In this document: one piece after another, positions 10,945 through 19,617 of the stretch | Position numbering within the stretch: position 1 is the stretch's first letter | Layout: each line of letters begins with the position of its first letter | Source of the DNA: Lewinellaceae bacterium | Lineage (GTDB): Bacteria; Bacteroidota; Bacteroidia; Chitinophagales; Saprospiraceae | NCBI GenBank assembly: GCA_016716135.1 | Contig: JADJWX010000004.1 | Location: forward strand, 62,001-126,000 | Direction of reading: 5' to 3' | Length of the DNA stretch: 64,000 nucleotides | Notes under the pieces: generated by a model | Told to the model about the DNA's origin: nothing | Seen by the model: only the letters and a program-made list of their open reading frames with translations | The model's database searches: none | Position numbers and translations under genes: made by a program

Positions 10945-11601
10945 TCACGGCACCGGCGATTCTCCAAACCGCTCCCGGTAGAGGCGCGACAAGTAGTTGG
11001 CTGTCCGAAAGCCCACCGACCGGGCGAGGGCACTGAGGTTTTCGACTTCTCCCGATTCAATTTTTTCCCGCGCAACCAACAGGCGCACGTCCTGGATATA
11101 CTGGTTTGCCGACATGCCGGAGTATTCACGAATTTCGCGGTACAAGCTTTTGCGGGAGGCGCCCATCAGTCGGGCCAGGCTTTCCACATTGAACTGCGAA
11201 TCGGCCAGATTTTCGCGCACGCAGCGTTGCAGCCGTTCCAGCCATTCACCGCCTGCCGCATGCCCGTCCACAGCGCGGTCGTCGATGCCGGCCGGCGCAG
11301 GCCTTCGGTGTTTGTGGTAAAAACGGCGCAACTTGCGGATTTGACCCAGCAGTTCATCATCCGGCATTGACGCCGCTTTTTCGCCGGAAAGCAACTCGTT
11401 GAGTTGTAATTTAAACCGGTCAACCTGCCGAAGTGCCCCGGCCTGTTCTTCGTACCGCTGCCGGTATTCAGCCAACAACCGGTTTGACCGGCGCAGACGG
11501 AAAAACAACACCAGACAGAGCCCGAGCATACCTGCTAGCAGCAAGATCAATGCAGGTATGGCCGGCATCAACGAAAATTCTGAAATGTTCAAATTCAGCA
11601 C
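10945..11601 (-). CDS. AraC-family regulator with N-terminal membrane segment
   Basis: The protein has about 218 residues from a GTG start, or 207 from the ATG at 11566-11568, which would leave the hydrophobic segment intact. A single transmembrane helix (ALILLLAGMLGLCLVLFF) is followed by a basic, coiled-coil-like linker. The C-terminal 100 residues form a two-helix-turn-helix AraC domain, with SLARLMGASRKSLYREIREY and the second helix ALARSVGFRTANYLSRLYRE. Membrane-tethered AraC domains occur in Bacteroidota, often at the end of hybrid sensors; here no sensor domain is present. It lies upstream of the giant adhesin in the same direction, which makes the adhesin a candidate target (inference). 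Confidence 0.8.
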   Translation of the reverse strand: MLNLNISEFSLMPAIPALILLLAGMLGLCLVLFFRLRRSNRLLAEYRQRYEEQAGALRQVDRFKLQLNELLSGEKAASMPDDELLGQIRKLRRFYHKHRRPAPAGIDDRAVDGHAAGGEWLERLQRCVRENLADSQFNVESLARLMGASRKSLYREIREYSGMSANQYIQDVRLLVAREKIESGEVENLSALARSVGFRTANYLSRLYRERFGESPVP

Positions 11602-11627
11602 AGGGCAAAATTCAGGTATTGCCAGGA

Positions 11628-11663
11628 GCTAAATCCGTCAATCTGGTAGCTGAATCCGTCAAA
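11628..11663. promoter_or_regulatory. Direct repeat upstream of the AraC-type gene
   Basis: GCT(A/G)AATCCGTCAA occurs at 11628-11641 and 11649-11662, start-to-start spacing 21 bp, just upstream of the regulator's start. AraC-family proteins classically bind direct repeats about two helical turns apart, so this could be an autoregulatory site. That assignment is inference from spacing and position only. Confidence 0.35.
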
Positions 11664-11711
11664 TTTGCGGGGAAAGGCGGTGGGGGCAGCAATGTATGGG
11701 GGTTACAGTGT

Positions 11712-11791
11712 AACCCGTCAGGTCAAATTTTCAACAAAGCCCCCCCCCCCACTGCTGGCGGGGCTTTGTTGAAAATTCGACCTGACAGGTT
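11712..11791. terminator. Long palindrome after the FG-GAP gene stop
   Basis: Arms of 32 bp (11712-11743 and 11760-11791) pair with two mismatches around a C-rich loop. The outer end reads AACCTGTCAGGTC on the minus strand and begins one base after the TAA stop of the 11793 gene. It probably acts as a transcription terminator. The outer arm is shared with the palindrome at 21117-21194. Confidence 0.7.
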
Positions 11792-11792
11792 A

Positions 11793-13847
11793 TTAATTCC
11801 CCACCCCGCTAACCATAAACACAAAAGGATTTTCCGGCATGTCGTTGTGCGTAATAACCACGATGGCCCAACGCAGACCTGGGCCGGTAGGTTTAAATTC
11901 AATGGTAAAGCCAGCGCTGCCGGCTGGCGATACTGAGGAGGGCGGTTGGGCCGTGACGGTAAAGTCAGCCGCATTTGCGCCGGCGACGGTCACCAGGGGC
12001 ACCCCTGTTAAATTCAGGGGTTTGGAAGCATAGGCATTCCCAATGGAAAACACCTGACTGACCGGGGTGCCAATCGGTGCCCCGCCGAAATCGGTGCCAT
12101 TGGAAGCACTGGGGGTATAATCGCGATTTTCAATCGGGTTGCCGTTGCTCCCCAGGTCAATTTGAGCGGGTGCGTTGAGCCGGAATATCCGCGCATGCCC
12201 GCTGTTGGTGCCGTTCCCACCGTTGTAGGGCGCCCCGGCTGCTATCGTCAGACCGTCGGCCGACAGGCTCACCGACCAGCCCAATTGGTCGCCCGGCGCT
12301 TCGCCGTCCAGGTCCAAGCCCTGCTTTGTCCAAACCCCGCCAAGCAATTTGTACACCCGCACGTGGCCGCTTTGGCTCCCACCACCGTCGTTCCCATAGG
12401 CAGCAATGGCAACCGTCTGGCCGTCTGGCGACAGGCTCACCGAAGAGCCCGAAAAGTCATTGGGGGCTTCCCCGTCAATGTCCGAGCCAAGCTGCGTCCA
12501 GGTCCCGCCGACCAGTTTGTACACCCGGGCGTGGCCGCTGTCGCCGCCGTTGCCGTCGTTGCCCTTGGCGCCAATGGCGACCGTCTGGCCATCTGCCGAG
12601 AGGCTCACCGAGTAGCCCGATTCGTCGCCCGGGGCTTCCCCGTCGATATCCGAGCCCTGCTGCGTCCAAACGCCGCCGGTCAGTTTGTACACCCGGACAT
12701 GTCCGGCATTGCTGCCGTTGCCGCCATTCCGCGGGGCGCCGACCGACAGGGTTTGGCCGTCGGCCGACAGGCTCACCGACCAGCCCAGCCAGTCGGACAG
12801 GCCTTCGCCATTGATGTCGGAGCCCTGCTGGGTCCAAACGCCGCCGATCAATTTGTACACCTGTACCTCCCCGGTATTTGGGCCATTGCCGTCATTTTCT
12901 ATCGCACCGATGGCGACCGACTGCCCGTCTGCCGAGAGGCTCACCGAATAACCGAACTGGTCATAGGCTGCAGCGCCGTTTAAGTCCGAGCCGAGCTGCG
13001 TCCAGACGCCGCCGACCAACTTAAATACCCGAACCTGGCCGCTATTAATCCCGTTGTCGGCATTAAAATGCTCGCCGATGGCGACTGTCTGACCATCGGC
13101 AGAGAGGCTCACCGAATAGCCCGATTCGTCGCCGGAGTGTTCGCCGTTGATATCGGAGCCCTGCTGGGTCCAGACTTCGCCAGACAACTTGAACACCCGG
13201 ACATGGCCGCTACCGCTCCCGTTGCCGGCATTCAGGGGTGCGCCGATGGCTATCGTCTGGCCGTCCGCCGACAGGCTTACCGATCGGCCCGACAAGTCGC
13301 CTGCGGCTTCGCCGTCGATGTCCATGCCCGACTGCGTCCAGGGCTGATCTTGCGACGCGGTTCCGTAGCCCTGTACCGAAAAGGTATAGGGGTTTTCGTC
13401 GCAGTCGTTATTGGCAATGCTGATGCCGGCGGTGCGCAGGCCGGAAGCCGAAGGTGTAAAACTCATAATGAAAATGGTGTTGTTTCCGGCCGGAATGGTT
13501 GCCGGCAGGCTGATGCCGCTTACCGAAAAATCAGCCGCATGGGCGCCGGTGAAGGTGATGCCGCCTGCGGGGATCGTGAGGGCGCCCGGGCCGGTATTTT
13601 CAATGGTGAAGGTGTCGGCTTTCACGCCCGTGGACAGGGTGACGATGCCGAAATCGGTGTTGTCGGATGGGTCGGGGGAGGTGTCGTTGTTGAGGATGTC
13701 GAGGTTGTTGCTTTTTAGGTTGATTTCACTGTTAGGAATTCCCAAAAGGATCGAGACCGAGGCTGAACCGACATTCGCCGTAACAAAATCCTGATTCCCG
13801 TCTCCGTTAAAATCGCCAATCGCGACCGAACTCGGAAAATTACCCAC
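11793..13847 (-). CDS. FG-GAP/choice-of-anchor repeat protein, C-terminal part (frameshifted)
   Basis: This 684-codon frame is the downstream part of one gene whose upstream part is at 13889-15260. Its nominal start is an in-frame GTG inside a repeat (SVAIGDFNGDGNQDF), so it is not a natural start. In order it holds the last VCBS/FG-GAP unit, a choice-of-anchor D-like domain (about residues 50-155), seven units of about 56 residues (SVSLSADGQTVAIGA with HVRVYKL and GVWTQQGSDI), and a second anchor-D-like domain at the C-terminus. Such proteins are surface or secreted. The frame breaks at about 13904, where comparison with sister repeats shows one base missing. No type IX sorting domain is evident; the last residues end with VSGVGN. 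Confidence 0.7.
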   Translation of the reverse strand: MGNFPSSVAIGDFNGDGNQDFVTANVGSASVSILLGIPNSEINLKSNNLDILNNDTSPDPSDNTDFGIVTLSTGVKADTFTIENTGPGALTIPAGGITFTGAHAADFSVSGISLPATIPAGNNTIFIMSFTPSASGLRTAGISIANNDCDENPYTFSVQGYGTASQDQPWTQSGMDIDGEAAGDLSGRSVSLSADGQTIAIGAPLNAGNGSGSGHVRVFKLSGEVWTQQGSDINGEHSGDESGYSVSLSADGQTVAIGEHFNADNGINSGQVRVFKLVGGVWTQLGSDLNGAAAYDQFGYSVSLSADGQSVAIGAIENDGNGPNTGEVQVYKLIGGVWTQQGSDINGEGLSDWLGWSVSLSADGQTLSVGAPRNGGNGSNAGHVRVYKLTGGVWTQQGSDIDGEAPGDESGYSVSLSADGQTVAIGAKGNDGNGGDSGHARVYKLVGGTWTQLGSDIDGEAPNDFSGSSVSLSPDGQTVAIAAYGNDGGGSQSGHVRVYKLLGGVWTKQGLDLDGEAPGDQLGWSVSLSADGLTIAAGAPYNGGNGTNSGHARIFRLNAPAQIDLGSNGNPIENRDYTPSASNGTDFGGAPIGTPVSQVFSIGNAYASKPLNLTGVPLVTVAGANAADFTVTAQPPSSVSPAGSAGFTIEFKPTGPGLRWAIVVITHNDMPENPFVFMVSGVGN

Positions 13848-14750
13848 CGATACGGTCGTCGTGCCGCTGAAACCGCCCAGACCGTCGCCTAAGCGGATCG
13901 AGATTTGTAGTAAGTATAATTCGCCGCAGCAAAATCCTGATGGCCATCCCCGTTGAAATCTCCGATCGCGACCGAATACGGTCGTCTTGAACCAACCGAT
14001 ACGTTTGTCGTGCCGCTGAAACCGCCCATACCATCGCCCAGGCGAATCGACACTGTTTTGGAACTATAATTCGCTGCAGCAAAATCCTGATAACCATCCC
14101 CGTTGAAATCCCCGATTGCGACCGAATGCGGGCTTGAATCAACCGATACGTTTGTCGTGCCGCTGAAACCGCCCAGACCGTCGCCCAGACAGATTGAAAC
14201 CGTATTGGAATTAACATTCGCTGCAGCAAAATCCTGATAACCATCCCCGTTAAAATCGCCAATCGCGACCGAATACGGGCTTGAACCAACCGATACGTTT
14301 GTCGTGCCGCTGAAACCGCCCATACCGTCGCCCAGACAGATTGAAACCGTATTGGAATTAACATTCGCTGCAGCAAAATCCTGATAACCATCCCCGTTAA
14401 AATCCCCGATCGCGACCGAACGCGGTCTTATACCCACTGACACGTTCGTCGTGCCGCTGAAACCGCCCATGCCATTGCCTAAGCGAATCGAAACTGTATT
14501 TGAACTATAATTCGTCGCAGCAAAATCCTGCTTCCCGTCCCCGTTAAAATCTCCGATCGCGACCGAATATGGGCTTAAACCCACCGGCACATTCGTCGTG
14601 CCGCTGAAGCCGCCCAATCCATCGCCTAAGCGGATAGATACCGAGGCTGAACCGAAATTCGCCGTCGCAAAATCCTGATAACCATCCCCGTTAAAATCGC
14701 CGATCGCGACCGAATACGGGTGAGAACCCACCGGCACATTCGTCGTACCA
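13840..14750 (-). repeat. 147-bp VCBS/FG-GAP tandem repeats
   Basis: Seven tandem copies of a 147-bp unit encode SVAIGDFNGDG-type blades. For example, the same CGATCGCGACCGAAT string starts at 14554 and 14701. Copies are nearly identical in DNA, so recombination and assembly collapse are both plausible. The frameshift near 13904 lies in this array. Confidence 0.8.
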
Positions 14751-15260
14751 TCAAACAACGCCTGACAACGCAGCGTTGGGTCCGTTACCGTCAGCGTAAA
14801 TGTCGCTGTACTCGTGCCATTGCCGAAGGCTGTTACGGTTACTGCGTAAATTCCGGCTTGCAGAGCATCCGTCACCGTCACCACACCCGTGGTGGGATGA
14901 ACACTCAGCAGACCCGTAAAATTGGTATTCGTAGATGCCGTCGCAGAAGTGGTATTCATCGGCGGCATATCCGGAACGACAATAGTATTTTGTCCAGCCA
15001 CCACCGTAGCATTAGGGTATGATCCGAGTATAGGTGCGGATGCACTCATTCCTGTCGAGGTAGGTCTATTTGAATTTTCATCGTACCCGTCAAATGTCAT
15101 CTGTGCCAGAGGCTGATTTACCCGTTCAAAGCTTTTTGCTTCCAACCGAGACCGATAGCGCCAATAAAAAAAGCACAAAGCCGATTTTTAACGTTCGATA
15201 AGCCAACTGGACCATTGATGTTTTGCACGAGAGTACTGATCTGGTAGTCATAGAATTCAT
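13889..15260 (-). CDS. VCBS/FG-GAP repeat protein, N-terminal part (frameshifted)
   Basis: The likely start is the ATG at 15258-15260, which gives a clear signal peptide (core IGFVLFLLALSVSVGS). That frame ends soon at a TGA. Removing one base from the T5 run at 15133-15137 joins it to the long frame that continues as KSFERVNQPLAQ. After a cadherin/Ig-like stretch come six near-identical 49-residue units (147 bp each) of the form SVAIGDFNGDGYQDFAAAN, a calcium-binding FG-GAP/VCBS signature. The frame ends at 13889 because one base appears to be lost near 13904; the protein would otherwise run on into the 11793-13847 frame. The two breaks suggest sequence errors or a decaying gene. Confidence 0.65.
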
Positions 15261-15570
15261 TTTTTAAAAAGGGTTAAAATGGCTAACAATGCGCCAGGCT
15301 GATAGTGAGGGGGTGACTGGCAGTCACCCCCTCACTTGGTCCCCCGCACAGCAAAAGGGAACATGAACCGCGCATACCATGCATGCACACAAAATCATTT
15401 TTGGGAAAAAGAATATTTATAATCGGATTGTCCCACCTCAGTTGGGAACAAAAAGGAGAGCAAAAGCGCAAAAAATCCAAATATCGCAGGGGCCGGCGCT
15501 CCAGAAAAAAGGATGCAGATTAAAGGGATTATTCGAATTGGTAAGAGGCAAATATACTTCATAAAAAAAA
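15261..15570. other. Intergenic region with perfect palindrome
   Basis: This 310-bp gap lies between the start of the FG-GAP gene and the end of the glucosaminidase gene. A perfect palindrome with 16-bp arms around one central base occupies 15304-15336 (AGTGAGGGGGTGACTG and its complement). I see no gene in the rest, which is AT-rich and should contain the FG-GAP gene promoter. Confidence 0.6.
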
Positions 15571-16216
15571 TCACCCCTGCCGGTCTATGCGCTTGGGCCA
15601 GTTCGGCACCAAAGCCCGTAAATCTTCCTCCAATATTTCAGGCAAGTGTTCTGCATCTTCGATGGGCGGCAACAAAACAGCCCGCTCCGAAAATGCCGTC
15701 GGCAAATAGCGCTCGATCATACGCGCTACCTTGGCCAGCACCTCAAAATAAACCGGGGAAGTGGCGTAGCCCGCTTTGGCAATTTCCTCAAAAAAGGCCA
15801 TCGGGTCTTTGCCGACTTTGAGCGCGGCTTTGTAGCGTTTGTTTTTCAGAAAAAACCTGGCGTGGTCGTCGAACGAACCTTTCGGGCTGCTGTATTTCCG
15901 GAACCAGTCTTTCACCTTGTACTTCCAGCGTTTTGGAACCCACCTGCTCGATCGACAGGACCTTCGGAAAAAGGTGCCCCTTGTCCGGGCTCGACAGGTA
16001 TTCGGTGGTGACCACCAACTGGCGCTTGTGCGGTTTGTCCGTAGCCTTGGCTTTGATGCCGAAAAACATGTTGCCAGGCGCCTTTTCCCCCCAGCCGCTT
16101 TCCAGGGCGGCCTGTGCAAGAATGGCAACGGCACTGATGCCGGTTTTTTCCTGCGTTTTCAGCGCGAACGGATGGAATTTTTCCACAAAATCCTTGGGTA
16201 AAAGTTTCATCTTCAA
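15571..16216 (-). pseudogene. Glucosaminidase (FlgJ/LytG-type), frameshifted
   Basis: The N-terminal frame (start at 16216) reads MKMKLLPKDFVEKF, then AILAQAALESGWGEKAPGN with the catalytic Glu of the family-73 glucosaminidase fold, then NMFFGIKA. It is homologous to the peptidoglycan hydrolase domain of FlgJ/LytG. At about 15920 the coding frame changes: VGSKTLE is followed in the other frame by YKVKDWFRKYSSPKGSFDDH, the conserved second half. The C-terminal part runs to the stop at 15571 (PNWPKRIDRQG). Removing one base near 15920 restores a protein of about 215 residues. It could be a sequence error or a recent mutation. No signal peptide is evident. Confidence 0.7.
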
Positions 16217-16279
16217 TCGGATTTTATAGGGTTAAAACTACAAAAATTTAATAGGTTCACCCTTCAAACACATTTGCGT

Positions 16280-16846
16280 ATGACCTACTCCACCGGCGCT
16301 ACCCTCCTTTTTTCGAGCCTGTTTCTTTTTTCCTGCAAAAACGCCCCCGACGATGATTTTTTGCGCGCTGAAATGCCTGAAGCAGAACCGGTTAAGGCAA
16401 GTACTACCTTTGAATTGATCCCGGTCTCCCGCTCCGGCATCGACTTCGTGCCCGAAATCCAGGAAAGTTTTCAGTACAATTTCCTGCTCGACCCCTACGA
16501 GTACAACGGCGGCGGCGTGGGCATCCTCGATATCGACAACGACGGCCTGCAAGACCTGTTTTTCACCCATCGCTTCAACGGCTGCCGGCTCTACCTCAAC
16601 AAGGGCAATTTCCAGTTTGAAGATATCTCGGAGGCTTCCGGAGTCGCCCAATTTTCCGGCCTGAAAACCGGCGTTGCAGTGGTGGATATCAACGGCGACG
16701 GCTGGCAGGACATCTACGTGTGCCGGACCTGGCTGACCAATTTGCCGGAACGGCGCAACCTGCTGTTTGTCAACAACGGGAACAATACCTTCGGTTTGAA
16801 GACATTTCCAAAAAAGCCGGCATCCACAACCGCGCCTACGGCCTGA
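16280..16846 (+). CDS. FG-GAP/UnbV-like lipoprotein, N-terminal part (frameshifted)
   Basis: The ATG at 16280 gives a lipoprotein signal (LLFSSLFLFSC, Cys about residue 19). FG-GAP/VCBS blades follow: GGVGILDIDNDGLQDLFF and GVAVVDINGDGWQDIYVC. The frame stays homologous to the family until VNNGNNTF at about 16790. There one base seems to be missing, and the real continuation RFEDISKKAGIHNRAYG is read in the 16720-19512 frame. In the intact family this is one long outer-membrane-associated lipoprotein of the ASPIC/UnbV kind, common beside SusCD loci; no SusCD genes are seen here. Confidence 0.7.
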   Translation: MTYSTGATLLFSSLFLFSCKNAPDDDFLRAEMPEAEPVKASTTFELIPVSRSGIDFVPEIQESFQYNFLLDPYEYNGGGVGILDIDNDGLQDLFFTHRFNGCRLYLNKGNFQFEDISEASGVAQFSGLKTGVAVVDINGDGWQDIYVCRTWLTNLPERRNLLFVNNGNNTFGLKTFPKKPASTTAPTA

Positions 16847-19512
16847 GCGCTACCACCGCCGATTTCAACGACGACGGCTGGCCTGATCTGCTGGTCGCCA
16901 ACGATTTTGTAATGCCGGATTTTCTCTACCTGAACAACCGCAAGGGCGGTTTTAGCGAAGAAGCCGACCGCTGGTTTGCCCACACTGCCAACCACTCCAT
17001 GGGCTGCGACATTGCCGACCTGAACAACGACGCCTACCCCGACATCTGCATCCCCGATATGCTGGGTTCCACCCCGCAACGCCAAAAAGAACTCATGAGC
17101 AGCATGATCATCGAACGCACCCGGCTGCTCGAAAAACAGGGCTACGGGGTGCAGCAAATGCGGAATGTGCTGCAGGTGTTTAACCCCACCCCCGGCCCCT
17201 CCCCCCGGGGGGAGGGGGGCTTGCCCTCTGCCAGACTTCAATCTTCCAGAGGGGGTACTCCCCTCCCCCCGGGGGAAGGGGTTGGGGCTGGGGGTGGGGC
17301 CTACGCCGAACTAGGCTGCCAGGCCGGCATCGAAGCCACCGAATGGAGCTGGGCGCCCTTGCTCGCCGATTTTGACAACGACGGCTGGAAAGATATTTTC
17401 ATCACCTCCGGCGTTTACCGGGATTTGAACGACCTCGATTTCTTTTTTTATACCGCCGACAGTTTGAAAAAAACCGGAGGAATCACCGAAGGCCGGTTTG
17501 AAAATTTTGAAGCCTTTGCCGGTAAAATGTCCAGCTATCCGGTGGCCAATTTTATGTATAAAAATACCGGCAGCTTGCCGCTAACCAATGTTTCCGAAGC
17601 CTGGGGGCTGGGGCACAAGGGCTTTTCCAACGGCGCAGCCTATGCCGACCTCGACAACGACGGCGACCTCGACCTGGTGATCAACAACCTGCGCGAACCA
17701 GCCTCCGTGTATGAAAATAAAGCCGCGCAAACCAATCAAAACCATTGGCTGCAAATCAAATGCCGGGGCACTGCGCTCAACCCAACCGGCACGGGGGCGA
17801 AAATTTGGGTGCAGGCCGGCGGACAGGTTTTTTACCAGGAAATGACGCCCGTCCGCGGGTTTTACTCTTCGGTGGAACCCATTTTTCAGGTCGGGCTTGG
17901 CGCCATCAAATCCATCGATCGGGTTTCGATTGAATGGCCGGGCGGCATATCACAGGTATTGGAAGCGGTGCCCGTTGACCAACGCCTGACGCTGGATATT
18001 GCCCAGGCACAACCCGGGCACGTTCCCCGCCCTACCCCACCGGTACCGGTATTTTCGCCACTTGCAGCCGGTTTGCTGCCCAAATTTTCCCACCGGGAAA
18101 ACGACTTTGAAGATTTCAACCGCGAGCGCTTGCTCCTGCACCGTTTTTCCCGCACCGGCCCCTGCCTCGCCAGCGGCGACGTGAACGGCGACGGGATCGA
18201 CGACCTGTTCGTGGGCGGCGCTGCCGGGCAACCCGGCGCCTTGTTTTTGCAAAATACAAATGGGGGCTTCACAGCGCTGCCGCAACCCGCCTTCGCAGCC
18301 GATGCCCGGCATGAAGACTCCGGAGCCTTGCTGTTTGATGCCGACGGCGATGGCGATCTCGATTTGTACGTGGTTTCCGGCAGCAACGAGGAGGATGCCG
18401 GCTCCGATTTTTACCAGGACCGATTTTATGTGAATAACGGCAAAGGCAGTTTCAGCCGGGCGCCCGATGCGTTGCCGCAATTCCGCGAAAGCGGCTCGGC
18501 CGTACGGGCACAGGATATCGACAACGACGGCGACCCCGACCTGATCGTGGGCGGGCAGTTCGTGCCGGGGAAATTCCCTGAACCGGCAAAAACGTACCTG
18601 CTGCAAAACGATGGCCAGGGGCACTTCACCGTCCTGACGCCTGCAACGGGTTTGCCGGGCGGGATTGCTGACCTTCAATTCGCTGATCTGGACAACGACG
18701 GCAAAACCGAACTGATCACCTGCGGTGAGTGGGCGTCGATCCGGGTGTTTCATCTTGATGAAAAAAACTGCACCGAGCTGACGGACAAATTTGGGTTGAG
18801 CAATAGCCAGGGCCTGTGGAACTGCCTGTCGGTCAGCGACCTGGACGGCGACGGTGACCTCGACCTGGTGGCCGGCAACGAGGGGCAGAACACCCGTTTG
18901 CACGCCGCGCCGGGCGCGCCGCTCCGGCTTTTTGCCCTCGATTTTGACCTGAATGGCAGCATTGATCCCGTTGTGGCCATTGCCCATGAAGGTCGCTATT
19001 ATCCCCTGGCACAGCGCAATGAGTTGGCAGCCCAAATGCCCAACCTGATCAAGACAAAATTTTTGCGCTACCGGGCCTACGCCAAGGCATCCTTGGAGGA
19101 GGTTTTTGATTTGAAAAAATTGCGCGCCGCGCAAAAACTGGAGGTCCGGTATTTGGAAAACTGCTGGTTTGAAAATAAAAACGGGCGGTTTGAAATCCAC
19201 GCCCTGCCCTGGCAGGCACAAGGGTCGTGCGTCAACAGCATCGTGGTGCGCGATTTCACCAAAGACGGGAAGCCGGACTTGCTGTTGCTGGGAAACGATT
19301 CCAACAACCTGCCTGAAACCGGCCCGTACGACGCTTCATTTGGAGCATTGCTGGCCCGGAAGGACAGCGGCTGGCAATACGTGCCAAACCGGCAACACGG
19401 CTTGTGGGCGCCCGGAGAAGCGCGCACCGCACAAATTCTTTCAACAACGTCGGGGCAGCAGATGCTTTGCACCGGATTTAACAATAGCGCACTGTGGGCC
19501 TGGGTATTCTAA
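16720..19512 (+). CDS. FG-GAP/ASPIC-UnbV-like protein, main part (frameshifted)
   Basis: The genuine coding part starts at about 16793 (RFEDISKKAG) and continues to the stop at 19512; the first 24 codons are out of frame with the family. Repeated blades DFNDDGWPDLLVAN, DLNNDAYPDICIPD, DFDNDGWKDIFITS and DLDNDGDLDLVINN are calcium-binding FG-GAP/VCBS motifs. An ASPIC/UnbV domain lies mid-protein (GTGAKIWVQAGGQ, PVRGFYSSVEP, VGLGAIKSIDRVSIEWPGG), followed by a second propeller. A 117-bp GC-rich palindrome is inserted in frame at 17183-17299, adding a Pro/Gly-rich segment just before AYAELGCQAGI. Joined with 16280-16846 the protein would have about 1090 residues. Confidence 0.75.
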   Translation: MPDLADQFAGTAQPAVCQQREQYLRFEDISKKAGIHNRAYGLSATTADFNDDGWPDLLVANDFVMPDFLYLNNRKGGFSEEADRWFAHTANHSMGCDIADLNNDAYPDICIPDMLGSTPQRQKELMSSMIIERTRLLEKQGYGVQQMRNVLQVFNPTPGPSPRGEGGLPSARLQSSRGGTPLPPGEGVGAGGGAYAELGCQAGIEATEWSWAPLLADFDNDGWKDIFITSGVYRDLNDLDFFFYTADSLKKTGGITEGRFENFEAFAGKMSSYPVANFMYKNTGSLPLTNVSEAWGLGHKGFSNGAAYADLDNDGDLDLVINNLREPASVYENKAAQTNQNHWLQIKCRGTALNPTGTGAKIWVQAGGQVFYQEMTPVRGFYSSVEPIFQVGLGAIKSIDRVSIEWPGGISQVLEAVPVDQRLTLDIAQAQPGHVPRPTPPVPVFSPLAAGLLPKFSHRENDFEDFNRERLLLHRFSRTGPCLASGDVNGDGIDDLFVGGAAGQPGALFLQNTNGGFTALPQPAFAADARHEDSGALLFDADGDGDLDLYVVSGSNEEDAGSDFYQDRFYVNNGKGSFSRAPDALPQFRESGSAVRAQDIDNDGDPDLIVGGQFVPGKFPEPAKTYLLQNDGQGHFTVLTPATGLPGGIADLQFADLDNDGKTELITCGEWASIRVFHLDEKNCTELTDKFGLSNSQGLWNCLSVSDLDGDGDLDLVAGNEGQNTRLHAAPGAPLRLFALDFDLNGSIDPVVAIAHEGRYYPLAQRNELAAQMPNLIKTKFLRYRAYAKASLEEVFDLKKLRAAQKLEVRYLENCWFENKNGRFEIHALPWQAQGSCVNSIVVRDFTKDGKPDLLLLGNDSNNLPETGPYDASFGALLARKDSGWQYVPNRQHGLWAPGEARTAQILSTTSGQQMLCTGFNNSALWAWVF
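17183..17299. repeat. GC-rich palindromic element inserted in frame
   Basis: The ends CCCCACCCCCGGCCCC (17183-17198) and GGGGCTGGGGGTGGGG (17284-17299) are inverted repeats with one mismatch. Inside are CCTCCCCCCGGGGGGAGG and its near mirror CCCTCCCCCCGGGGGAAGGG. The length of 117 bp is 39 codons with no stop, so the host frame is kept; it encodes PTPGPSPRGEGG and PLPPGEGVGAGGG. Elements giving such peptides are frequent in intergenic DNA of Bacteroidota (general knowledge). Confidence 0.75.
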
Positions 19513-19569
19513 ATATATCCGGAGTAAAATACTTTTGTTTATTCCGGCAACATTTTGTTTATCCATTGA

Positions 19570-19577
19570 TATATTTG
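19570..19577 (+). promoter_or_regulatory. Candidate -7 box before the OmpA-like gene
   Basis: TATATTTG matches the Bacteroidota -7 consensus TAnnTTTG and lies 41 bp before the ATG at 19618. No TTTG occurs at the expected 19-20 bp upstream, so this is a weak call. Confidence 0.3.
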
Positions 19578-19617
19578 CCGAAACATCACCATGACAAAAT
19601 ATTAAACCATACTTCAC

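Noticed and set aside
12162..13718. Plus-strand frames antisense to the FG-GAP gene
   Set aside because: They mirror the periodic repeats of the minus-strand gene and show no recognisable protein features.
15304..15336. Palindrome as an attachment site or tRNA end
   Set aside because: It is a simple perfect inverted repeat, with no tRNA and no integrase nearby.
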